64,000 nt of DNA, taken from NCBI GenBank assembly GCA_964561105.1, contig CAZLOH010000021.1, positions 23,317-87,316 of the forward strand. The letters are read 5' to 3'. A program made the position numbers and the translations under genes. Origin of the DNA: JADLHS01 sp964561105 (GTDB taxonomy: Bacteria > Verrucomicrobiota > Verrucomicrobiia > Limisphaerales > JADLHS01). This document shows, piece by piece, positions 35,899 to 42,934 of this stretch (the first letter of the stretch is position 1; each line of letters opens with the position of its first letter). The notes under the pieces were generated by a model that was not told the origin of the DNA, ran no database searches, and worked only from the letters and a program-made list of their open reading frames with translations.

Positions 35899-36458
35899 TT
35901 GCCTCCCGTCACCTTCTGCCATTCCGCAGTGACACCTTGCAGCTGCACCCACTCCTGCAAGTCCGTTTGATTGATTTGGCTGCCGGAGATATTAAGCATG
36001 CCGCGGATGTCGCGCAGATGTTTTTCCGAGCCGCCTTCGCGAAAGTATTCCAACTTGCGGACGATGACATACTCCGGCGGGGCGAGCATGATTTCCACGC
36101 CTCGAGTTGAATACTTTTTAAGATTGCGAAATGCCCAAGCATGAAACTCGTCACGATTTGCCGTAAAGAAATCGGCCTTCAACGACGAATCGGCGTGGAT
36201 GACATTGAAACAGCCGTGCTGCTGGCGGGACACCTCCGCCGCGATCACTTCCGCGGGTGGGACATAAAATTCGGGCGCAGGGAAAAGTTGGGGCAACTTT
36301 GCAATGTCCGATGCCCGGAGAAAGGCAACCAGGTCAATGTCATGCGTGACACGTGGCTCGCCATAAAGCATCGCGGCCACACTGCCACTGATGAAATACC
36401 GAACCCCTGCGGATTGCAGTGGACCGACAAACAGCTCGATCAGGTCAGGTTCGAGCAT
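35895..36458 (-). CDS. nucleotidyltransferase-fold protein (AbiEii/DUF6036-like)
   Basis: 187 residues from ATG 36458. The polymerase-beta-type nucleotidyltransferase signature is YFISGSVAAMLYGEPRVTHD followed by IDLV (GS...hDhDh form with the Asp pair D-I-D). A second half includes MLAPPEYVIVRKLEYFREGG and LRDIRGML, as in AbiEii-like toxins and DUF6036 proteins. Some relatives are toxins that modify tRNA ends. It overlaps the preceding small gene by 14 bases, an arrangement like a two-gene toxin-antitoxin unit. That role is inferred, not shown. Confidence 0.78.
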   Translation of the reverse strand: MLEPDLIELFVGPLQSAGVRYFISGSVAAMLYGEPRVTHDIDLVAFLRASDIAKLPQLFPAPEFYVPPAEVIAAEVSRQQHGCFNVIHADSSLKADFFTANRDEFHAWAFRNLKKYSTRGVEIMLAPPEYVIVRKLEYFREGGSEKHLRDIRGMLNISGSQINQTDLQEWVQLQGVTAEWQKVTGGK

Positions 36459-36744
36459 GGGAAAAGATGCGGCGCACTTCGTCGGCCACCTGTTGTTCCG
36501 TCCAATCCGGATGCTGGCTTTGCAGGAACGCAGCTTTGTGCCGTCGCATGGTCCAATATAATCGGTGCGCGGCATCCCACCGTTGTCCAGGGGTCATGCG
36601 CCGCAAGATTGCAATCTGTTGCGGGCTGGCTTCCTCCTGCGCCAGAAGCCGAAATCTAGCCGCATCACTGACCGTAGCAGCGCGCAACTCAGCCGCGCCC
36701 GATGGGGCTTCGGAATAGTTGGTGTTGTGATTTTCGGCACTCAC
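36445..36744 (-). CDS. small protein paired with the nucleotidyltransferase
   Basis: 99 residues. The N-terminal half is Ala/Ser/Glu-rich and probably flexible. The C-terminal half is a conserved-looking helical block (MTPGQRWDAAHRLYWTMRRH, WTEQQVADEVRRIFSHA). I do not recognise a named family. Its 3' end overlaps the nucleotidyltransferase start by 14 bases, so the two proteins are translated together. By position it would be the antitoxin or accessory protein if the pair is a toxin-antitoxin module. Confidence 0.65.
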   Translation of the reverse strand: MSAENHNTNYSEAPSGAAELRAATVSDAARFRLLAQEEASPQQIAILRRMTPGQRWDAAHRLYWTMRRHKAAFLQSQHPDWTEQQVADEVRRIFSHART

Positions 36745-36786
36745 GAATGAACCCTACCGGCAAGCCGGGAGAGCGTCAATCTGAGC

Positions 36787-36918
36787 TTGGTAGTGTTTGT
36801 CGCGCTGCGACAAGCAGCACCGCAGGCACCGGCGCAACGCTTCAACCCTCACTTCAAATCAGAAAGCGTTCCGGCCCTGCACGGGCCGGATTCGTCGCAG
36901 CGCGACGAACGCTACCAG
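36787..36918. repeat. REPIN-like inverted repeat beyond the alaS 3' end
   Basis: Two arms of about 27 bases in inverted orientation (36787-36813 and 36891-36918). Each has its own hairpin (tgtcgc/gcgaca and cgtcgc/gcgacg) and they are separated by about 77 bases. The right arm ends one base from the alaS stop codon, so it may also affect the end of the alaS transcript. Confidence 0.8.
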
Positions 36919-36919
36919 T

Positions 36920-39900
36920 TCATCCCAACAGACTCTTCGCCTTCGCCAATGCGTTGTCCAGCTTGCTCGCGTCCTTGCCGCCACCGCGGGCGTGGTCGGG
37001 TTTGCCGCCGCCTTTGCCACCGACGATCGGCGCGATGGCTTGAATGATTTTTCCGGCCTGAACTTTCGCGGTGTATTCGGCGGAAACGGTAGCCACGAGC
37101 GTCACCGCATTCTCCGAACCACCACCCAGCACGACCACGCCTTTGAAACGGCCTTTCAACGCATCGGCAATCGCTTGCAGAAAATCGCCGTTCGCGTCGC
37201 CGAGGTTGTGCACAATCATCGGGATGCCATTCACCGGCTGCGCCAGCGACAACAATTCGCTCGCGGCGTTCGACGCGTTGCGTTGCAGTGCGATCTGCAC
37301 TTCCTTCTCCAGCGCCTTCTGATGGGCGAGCAGGGATTCAACTTTCTTCTCCAGTTCGTGGATGGGCGAATTGATCCGGCCCGCGACGGTCTTGATCAAC
37401 TCCCGATCGTGCTTCATCACGTCGTAGGCGTTGAGGCCGGCCACAGCCTCGATGCGCCGGACACCGGCGGCGATCGCGCTTTCGCCGACGATGCGGAACA
37501 TACCAATCTCGCCCGTCGCGCGCGTGTGCGTGCCGCCGCAAAGTTCCATGGAGTAGCCGTCCAACTGGCCCGCTTCGCCGCCAATCTGGACGACGCGGAC
37601 GGTGTCGCCGTATTTGTCGCCGAAGAATTGCATCACGTCCTTGCGCGACTTTACGTCGTTGTACAGCACTTCCGTCCACGACACACCGGCGTTTTCGAGG
37701 ATGCGTTCGTTGACGAGCTTCTCGATGTCGGCGACCTGCGCGGGCGTGAGGGGCGCGCTGTTGAAGTCGAACGTCAGCTTGTCCGGACCAACGAACGAAC
37801 CCTTCTGCGATGCTTCCTTGCTGGCGACTTCATGCAAGGCCCAGTGCAACAGGTGCGTGACGGTGTGGTGGCGCTGGATGGCGTTGCGGCGGGGAACGTC
37901 CACAGCCAACGTGACCGTGCTGCCGTCGCCAGGCAGGGCTTCCGCTCCTTCGGCGTCAACGATGTGCAACCAGGTGTTGCCGGACTTTTGGGTGTTCGTG
38001 ATTTGTAGCAGCGGACGTGAGTCCGCTTCATCTGAAGGTTTGAGCCGACTTATGTCGGCTGCTACAGAAGCGGAGTAAATTGCGCCGGTATCGCCAACCT
38101 GCCCGCCCATCTCGGCGTAACAGGCGCTGGTGTCGAGGATGACGGCGGTTTTGTCCTTCAGCGAGACGACTTCCAAGACCTTGGCCTGAACTGCAAGCTG
38201 CTCGTAGCCGACGAACTTGGTGGGCGTGGTGGTCTCGATTTGCGAAACCGAAATGATCTCCTTCTTCTGCGCGGCGCGGGCGCGATTGCGCTGCCCTTCC
38301 ATCAACTTCTCGAACCCTGCCTTGTCCACCGTCAAACCGCGCTCGCGAGCCATCAGTTCGGTGAGGTCGAGCGGGAAACCTTGTTCGTCGTAAAGCTTGA
38401 ACGCAAACGCACCAGTAATGCTCCCCCTTCCAGCAGCCTCATTGAACAAGGCAATCCCTTTATCCAACGTCTTGTTAAACGCCTCTTCCTCGATGCGGAT
38501 GACTTCCTGCACATGCTTCTTCTTGGCCCGGATTTCTGGAAACACATCGCCCATTGTGCCTGCGAGCACGTCCACGAGTTTGTAGAAGAACGGTTCGTGG
38601 AAGCCGAGCGTGCGGCCATAACGCACGGCGCGGCGCAGGATGCGGCGCAGAACATAGTTGCGGTCGGTGTTGCCGGGTTGGATGCCATCGGCAATCGCGA
38701 AACTCAACGTGCGGATGTGGTCGCCGATGACGCGGAAGGCGACGTCGATCTGGATTTGCTCGGGGAGCGCGCCCGCCCCGGGCGCTGTTTCCCGCGCCCT
38801 CGCGGGAAACTCAGGGGCGTCCCCTGCAACCGACGCGTCGGGAGTCCACAGCCAGCGATAATTCTCCGTCAGGGGGACAACTCCATTGTCCCAAGGATTC
38901 CGGCAGATATAGTGAAATTTTTCTTCCAAGTCAGCGTCACCGCGCATCAGTCGGTCAAACGATTCTTCTTCCCAGACATGAACTCCCGTCACCATCGCCG
39001 CCTTGTTAATCTTGTGCGCGGTGGTGGACTTGATGCCGTGCAGGATTTCTCCGAGGGAATGGAAAACCGGATTGCCATCCTTGTCCTGATCCTTGATTTG
39101 TGGCTCAAACAGCAGGTGAACGTGGTCGGGCATTACACACGCGGCGAAGAGCTGATACTGACGATGCGTGTGTGCGTAGAGGATGCTTTCCAGCACGATG
39201 TCGCGCTCGACAGTGGTTAATTGACGATGTTCCCGCGTGGAAAACGTGACCATGTATTTGCCCCACGGACGTTCGAAGTGCGGGAGGCGTCTTTTCGAAT
39301 ATTTTGCGCCTTGGTTGTTGGACGCTCCCGTGCCGACCGCGAGGGCGCGGTCGGCCGCGCCCGGGGCGGGCGCGCTCCCAGGCAGCGTGCTCCCGTATGT
39401 TTTCCCGCTCAACTTTTCCAGCGCGTCGAAGATGGGACGAAAGATGTCGGTCTCGTAGTTGGAAATTTTCGCGTTGGCGAAATCAGAAAAACCTTTCGTG
39501 CCCTGGATGATGCTGGTGACACGCTCGAAGCCCATGCCGGTGTCCACGTGTTTGGCGGGCAACGGGACGAATTCAACGAGTGGCTGCGCCGCCCCCGGCG
39601 CAGAACCGGAAGCGGGGGCGCTGCCGCCACCCTTCGGCGACGAGGCGTCGCCACCACTCGGTTGTGCGTTATACTGGATGAAGACGAGATTCCAGATCTC
39701 GATGCAGCGGGCGTCGCCTTGGTTGACCAGCGACCCCCGGGTGTCGCCAGCGGGCGTGAGGTCCACGTGCAATTCGGAGCACGGACCGCACGGACCGGTT
39801 TCGCCCATCATCCAGAAGTTGTCCTTCCGGTTGCCGGGGATGATGTGAATTTTCGGATCGCGACCGGCTGTCTGAAATTTCTTGGCCCAATACATCGCGG

Positions 39901-40456
39901 CTTCCTGGTCGGCGACTTCAAAGGGCGACGCGTTCGGATTCGGCGAGATGAAATCGGGCGACGTCATCGTCAGGGCGATGACTTGTTCGAGCTCGGTCGC
40001 CCATTGCTTTTCCCAACCGGGTTGACCGAGGTAGGGACAAAAGACCGTGGCGTAAAGCCGTTCAGCGGGAAAACCCCAGCCTTGCACGACCAGTTCCCAG
40101 GCCCAGTCAATGGCCTCCTGCTTGAAGTAGTCGCCGAAGGACCAGTTGCCGAGCATCTCGAAAAACGTGTGGTGATAGGTGTCGAGGCCGACGTCGTCGA
40201 GGTCGTTGTGCTTGCCGCCGGCGCGGATGCACTTCTGGGTATCGGCAGCGCGGGTGTCCTTGCCAGGAATCACGCCGGCCCAGGATTTCACATCGGGATT
40301 CTTCTGGCCGAGGAAGATGGGCACGAACTGGTTCATGCCGGCGTTCGTGAAGAGCAGGTTCGGCGAGTCCGGCATCAGCGAGGACGATGGGACAATGGTG
40401 TGCGACTTCGACTTGAAGAAGTCGAGGAACGACTGGCGGATCTGTGTGCTGGTCAT
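36920..40456 (-). CDS. alaS: alanyl-tRNA synthetase with internal RAYT domain and palindromic insertions
   Basis: 1,178 residues, about 300 longer than usual (about 875). It attaches alanine to tRNA-Ala. The aminoacylation domain starts normally (TSTQIRQSFLDFFKSKSH; GPCGPCSELHVD; PLPAKHVDTGMGFERV), and the tRNA-recognition segment RVIGDHIRTLSFAIADGIQP is intact. The editing domain has HHTVTHLLHWAL and MELCGGTHTRATGEIG. The oligomerisation end (GGGKPDHARGGGKD) is present. Three additions interrupt it in frame: a Gly/Ala/Ser-rich piece at about 266-292, a RAYT transposase domain at about 385-536 within 360-565, and a piece near 808-828. Each is encoded by palindromic DNA. Conserved synthetase motifs on both sides imply it is still functional. 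ATG 40456 matches the family start. Confidence 0.95.
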   Translation of the reverse strand: MTSTQIRQSFLDFFKSKSHTIVPSSSLMPDSPNLLFTNAGMNQFVPIFLGQKNPDVKSWAGVIPGKDTRAADTQKCIRAGGKHNDLDDVGLDTYHHTFFEMLGNWSFGDYFKQEAIDWAWELVVQGWGFPAERLYATVFCPYLGQPGWEKQWATELEQVIALTMTSPDFISPNPNASPFEVADQEAAMYWAKKFQTAGRDPKIHIIPGNRKDNFWMMGETGPCGPCSELHVDLTPAGDTRGSLVNQGDARCIEIWNLVFIQYNAQPSGGDASSPKGGGSAPASGSAPGAAQPLVEFVPLPAKHVDTGMGFERVTSIIQGTKGFSDFANAKISNYETDIFRPIFDALEKLSGKTYGSTLPGSAPAPGAADRALAVGTGASNNQGAKYSKRRLPHFERPWGKYMVTFSTREHRQLTTVERDIVLESILYAHTHRQYQLFAACVMPDHVHLLFEPQIKDQDKDGNPVFHSLGEILHGIKSTTAHKINKAAMVTGVHVWEEESFDRLMRGDADLEEKFHYICRNPWDNGVVPLTENYRWLWTPDASVAGDAPEFPARARETAPGAGALPEQIQIDVAFRVIGDHIRTLSFAIADGIQPGNTDRNYVLRRILRRAVRYGRTLGFHEPFFYKLVDVLAGTMGDVFPEIRAKKKHVQEVIRIEEEAFNKTLDKGIALFNEAAGRGSITGAFAFKLYDEQGFPLDLTELMARERGLTVDKAGFEKLMEGQRNRARAAQKKEIISVSQIETTTPTKFVGYEQLAVQAKVLEVVSLKDKTAVILDTSACYAEMGGQVGDTGAIYSASVAADISRLKPSDEADSRPLLQITNTQKSGNTWLHIVDAEGAEALPGDGSTVTLAVDVPRRNAIQRHHTVTHLLHWALHEVASKEASQKGSFVGPDKLTFDFNSAPLTPAQVADIEKLVNERILENAGVSWTEVLYNDVKSRKDVMQFFGDKYGDTVRVVQIGGEAGQLDGYSMELCGGTHTRATGEIGMFRIVGESAIAAGVRRIEAVAGLNAYDVMKHDRELIKTVAGRINSPIHELEKKVESLLAHQKALEKEVQIALQRNASNAASELLSLAQPVNGIPMIVHNLGDANGDFLQAIADALKGRFKGVVVLGGGSENAVTLVATVSAEYTAKVQAGKIIQAIAPIVGGKGGGKPDHARGGGKDASKLDNALAKAKSLLG
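38004..38066. repeat. REPIN-like palindromic insertion inside alaS (editing region)
   Basis: 63 bases bounded by tgtagcag (38004-38011) and ctgctaca (38059-38066). Two inner hairpins are agcggac/gtccgct and agccgac/gtcggct. Within alaS it encodes about 21 residues that have no counterpart in ordinary alanyl-tRNA synthetases (AADISRLKPSDEADSRPLL region). It keeps the frame open. Confidence 0.85.
38763..39379 (-). mobile_element. RAYT (REP-associated tyrosine transposase) element within alaS
   Basis: Bounded by a perfect 23-base inverted repeat (38763-38785 and 39357-39379). Just inside each arm is a 9-base-stem hairpin (38788-38809: tttcccgcg/cgcgggaaa; 39332-39355: gccgaccgc/gcggtcggc). Between them the alaS frame encodes a Y1/IS200-like transposase domain (38849-39304). 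Recognisable segments are YMVTFSTREHRQL, the HUH-type motif CVMPDHVHLLF (two His at about 39116-39124), GEILHGIKSTTAHKINK, and VWEEESFDRLMRGDADLEEK then FHYICRNPWDNGVV. At the position where I expect the nucleophilic Tyr (before DRLMR) there is Phe, so activity is doubtful. I see no separate start codon with a convincing ribosome-binding site. Confidence 0.88.
39585..39652. repeat. palindromic insertion inside alaS (catalytic domain)
   Basis: Two hairpins: tgcgccg/cggcgca (39585-39591 and 39596-39602) and ggcgacg/cgtcgcc (39636-39642 and 39646-39652). In alaS they encode a Gly/Ala/Ser/Pro-rich piece of about 27 residues between IWNLVFIQYN and the conserved PLPAKHVDTGMG. Ordinary synthetases have only a short loop there. 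Confidence 0.8.
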
Positions 40457-41041
40457 CATGACAATGGCTCGTGGCAGGGACGGGTCCACCCCGGCCCAAC
40501 TTCCTCGGAGTGAAAAATGTCAGCGACGCGGTGGAACGCGCCCCTACCAAATCAGGCGGGGAGAGTAGATGAATCCGGCGGTGCGAAGCGAGTTGGAAGT
40601 TTGGCGGCACAGTTTCTTCGTCACCCCGGCTGCATCATTCCGCCATCCGAACCGAACGCACCGATCGCGATTGGGCGCGGCTTTATGTGAAATTCCATGG
40701 GATGAAGGCGCGCGATCGGCTCTGGTGAGTTTGGAGCGCCGGGGCGTTCGCTCCACCCGAGGAGGAGTTTCAGGTTGGAAGTTTCAAGTTGCAGGTTGCA
40801 GGTTGCTCCCGGAGGAGCGTGAGGGGAGCGCGAAATCCGAAGGCCGAAGCCCCGAAATCCGAAAGAAATCCGAAGGCCGAAGGCCGAAAGGCGAGCCTTG
40901 ACCGGCAGCGTGGCCGAACTATTTCCGTCGTCGCCGTGAACGGCTTCGGAATTCGGACATCGGGCTTCTTTCGGGTTTCGGGGATTCGGGTTTCGGATTG
41001 AATGAGTGGAGAATGGGACGCAGGTGGAACGCGTCCCTCCC

Positions 41042-41111
41042 GGGAGCGCCGGCGTCCCGTCGGCAGGTCGGCAACGGCCAAGCTACTCGCCGTCGAGACG
41101 ACGGCGCTCCC
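41042..41111. repeat. REPIN with gggagcg/cgctccc ends, copy 1
   Basis: Ends gggagcg and cgctccc in inverted orientation, with an inner hairpin gccgtcg-type (ccgtcg/cgacgg) at the right end. The left hairpin is less perfect than in copy 2 (gccggcgtcccgtcggc). Confidence 0.75.
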
Positions 41112-41426
41112 AGGTACGACTCGCAAGGACGCTCGCTCCGCCGGAAGGGGAGTTTCAAGATTCAAGGTGGAAGTTTCAAGTTGCCGATTGCGGTCGGTGG
41201 AGCGTGAGGGGAGCGCGAAATCCGAAGGCCGAAGCCCCGAAATCCGAAAAAAATCCGAAGGCCGAAGACCGAAAGGCGAGCCTTGACCGGCAGCGTGGGC
41301 GAACCACCTCCGTCGTCGCCGTGAACGGCTTCGGAATTCGGAGATCGGGCTTCTTTCGGGTTTCGGGGATTCGGATTTCGGATTGAACGAGTGGAGAAGG
41401 GGACTCGGGTGGAACGCATCTCTCCC

Positions 41427-41485
41427 GGGAGCGCCGGCGTCCCGCCGGCAGGGCGGCAACGTGCCGTCGAGACGACGGCGCTCCC
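41427..41485. repeat. REPIN with gggagcg/cgctccc ends, copy 2
   Basis: Outer ends gggagcg and cgctccc, inner hairpins gccggc/gccggc and ccgtcg/cgacgg. The outer seven bases are the same as at the outer ends of the 23-base inverted repeats around the RAYT in alaS. Confidence 0.8.
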
Positions 41486-41520
41486 AGTTACGACTCGCGA
41501 ACACGGCTCGAATTTTCCCC

Positions 41521-41545
41521 GGTGGGGCGAGCGTCCTCGCGAGCC
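41521..41545. repeat. dispersed palindromic repeat (ggtggggcga family)
   Basis: 25-base element (begins ggtggggcgagcgtcc, ends gcgagcc). Relatives are at 8554-8578 and as inverted arms at 62246-62270 and 62290-62314. Confidence 0.7.
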
Positions 41546-41739
41546 GGAACAGCTCCATTGTCAGAATAATGAGGTCAGAATGATGCGGTGATGATTCTGC
41601 TCCCCATCATTCTGCCCAAGGCCGAAGGGGAACCGGCCAGTCCACAGAAACTGACAGGATCAGCGAGGTAGTGGTTTTCGCGCCGCGAAAATCCGCACCG
41701 CGACCGGCGATGCGCGGTGTTGATGCCTCGCATCCGGCT

Positions 41740-41768
41740 GCGACTGGCTCTCAGCACAGTCGCGCTCC
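41740..41768. repeat. dispersed palindromic repeat (gcgactg family), copy 2
   Basis: 29 bases differing at only two positions from 19739-19767, with stem gcgactg/cagtcgc. Confidence 0.7.
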
Positions 41769-41901
41769 GCCGCGTCCACCGATGCATTGTTGCGCGCAAT
41801 CGCATCACCCACCACTGCGGCGCCCCCCAATTCACATGACATTTTTTCGATTGTCAGCCGGGAGGCTGCGGCGTAGGGTTCCAGCATTATTCGTTCAACC
41901 T

Positions 41902-42126
41902 ATGGCCGAAAACCCTAAAGAGCCGGCGGCGGGCGACTTGCTGAAGAACTCGTCCTTGTATCGCGAGTTTCAAGCGGAACGCGAAGAAATTCTGAAGCAC
42001 AAGTGGATCGAGTCTGAGAAGGCCGGACACGACATCGGCTTCGAGCAAGCGCTCACGGACTGGATCGTCAAGCACCGGTCCAAGTGGCGTAAGTCGCGTC
42101 AGACTCCCCAAGCGACGGCGCATTAA
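41902..42126 (+). CDS. small conserved-looking helical protein, unknown function
   Basis: 74 residues from ATG 41902, rich in charged residues: SLYREFQAEREEILKHKWIE, SEKAGHDIGFEQALTDWIVK, HRSKWRKSR. The pattern looks like a short helical domain, probably soluble. I do not assign a family with confidence. The gene lies between the repeat region and pyrR on the same strand. Confidence 0.65.
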   Translation: MAENPKEPAAGDLLKNSSLYREFQAEREEILKHKWIESEKAGHDIGFEQALTDWIVKHRSKWRKSRQTPQATAH

Positions 42127-42200
42127 CCCAGGCTTTCGCTCCTTTAAGCCGGCCCGGCGAGGCCGCCAAGGCGCAACATGCAAGACAATCATCGAACCGC

Positions 42201-42229
42201 AACCCGAGGCTCGGGGCGGGTTTGTTCTT
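42201..42229 (+). terminator. candidate terminator or attenuator upstream of pyrR
   Basis: Stem aacccg/cgggtt (42201-42206 and 42217-42222) with a competing inner stem cccgag/ctcggg, followed by tttgttctt. It lies 75 bases after the small gene and 172 bases before pyrR. It may end the upstream transcript or take part in pyr attenuation. Confidence 0.4.
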
Positions 42230-42400
42230 CGCGGGCTTCCGCGTGGCGCAGGGTCGCCAACCAGCCGCCGTCAAATTTCAGACTCCATCAGACTGCCAGT
42301 TCGCAACGCGCATTGGACGAGCGATCGGCGGAGCAGTTGAAGTTTGCGACCACGAGCCGCCGTGGAATTTGGAGTTTGGATTTTGGAATTTTTCCCCGTC

Positions 42401-42934
42401 ATGCCTGAGTCCATCGTCATTCTTCCCGCCCTTGGCATTCAGCGCGCCTTGACTCGCATCGCCCATGAAATTGCCGAGCGCAACGAGGACAGCGCGGCGG
42501 TGGTGTTGATCGGCATCCAACGCGGCGGGGTGGTGCTGGCTGAGCGGCTGGCGAAAATCCTCTCGGACATTGTCGGTCTCCCCGTTCCCGCCGGCCGCCT
42601 CGATGTGAATTTGCACCGTGACGATCTGGATCGCCGCGCCGCGCCCGCGCTGCACCCGACGGAAATCCCGTTCGATGTGACCGGCAAGACCGTGGTGCTC
42701 GTGGACGACGTGCTGTTCAGTGGACGAACCATCCGGGCGGCGATGGACTCACTGAACGACTTTGGCCGGCCGCAACGGATTCAACTGGCGGTCCTGGTGG
42801 ATCGCGGCCATCGCGAGTTGCCGATCAAGGCGGATTTCGTCGGCAAGAACCAGCCCACGACCCCGACCGAAAAGGTCCTGGTTCGGGTGGACCTGCCGGA
42901 TCGCGCCGATGAAGTGGTTTTGGAACGATCATGA
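42401..42934 (+). CDS. pyrR: bifunctional pyr operon regulator/uracil phosphoribosyltransferase PyrR
   Basis: 177 residues from ATG 42401. It has a phosphoribosyltransferase fold with the PRPP-binding motif VVLVDDVLFSGRTIRAAMD (about 104-122). PyrR-specific segments are VVLIGIQRGGVVLAERL, GRLDVNLHRDDL and VLVDRGHRELPIKADFVGKN. PyrR binds pyr mRNA in response to UMP and may also make UMP from uracil. The stop overlaps the pyrB start by 4 bases. Confidence 0.97.
   Translation: MPESIVILPALGIQRALTRIAHEIAERNEDSAAVVLIGIQRGGVVLAERLAKILSDIVGLPVPAGRLDVNLHRDDLDRRAAPALHPTEIPFDVTGKTVVLVDDVLFSGRTIRAAMDSLNDFGRPQRIQLAVLVDRGHRELPIKADFVGKNQPTTPTEKVLVRVDLPDRADEVVLERS

Larger units (their letters stand above)
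40457..41901. other. 1.4-kb gene-free region with tandem and palindromic repeats
   Basis: I find no gene. Open frames here are low-complexity readings of the repeats. Two direct repeats of about 350 bases are offset by 374-392 bases (copy 1 about 40777-41113, copy 2 about 41169-41487). Each contains clustered short iterations of aatccgaaggccgaa, its inverse-like cttcggaattcgg, and at its end a REPIN (41042-41111 and 41427-41485). Further palindromes are at 41521-41545 and 41740-41768. 40457-40770 is unremarkable and carries the upstream region of alaS. Confidence 0.75.

Noticed and set aside
36797..38008. Long plus-strand frames opposite alaS (also 38240-39220 and 39221-40513)
   Set aside because: Shadow frames of the high-GC alaS gene, without domains; the minus strand has all synthetase motifs.
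38763..39379. Intein in alaS
   Set aside because: No intein splice-junction residues (Cys/Ser start, His-Asn end) or Hint blocks; the insert is transposase-like with inverted repeats.
40770..41510. CRISPR array
   Set aside because: Only two long direct units with internal iterons; there are no short repeats with unique spacers and no cas genes.
40789..41591. Several short open frames in the repeat region upstream of alaS
   Set aside because: They translate the tandem repeats in different frames (low-complexity Arg/Ser/Pro/Lys); no start or domain support.
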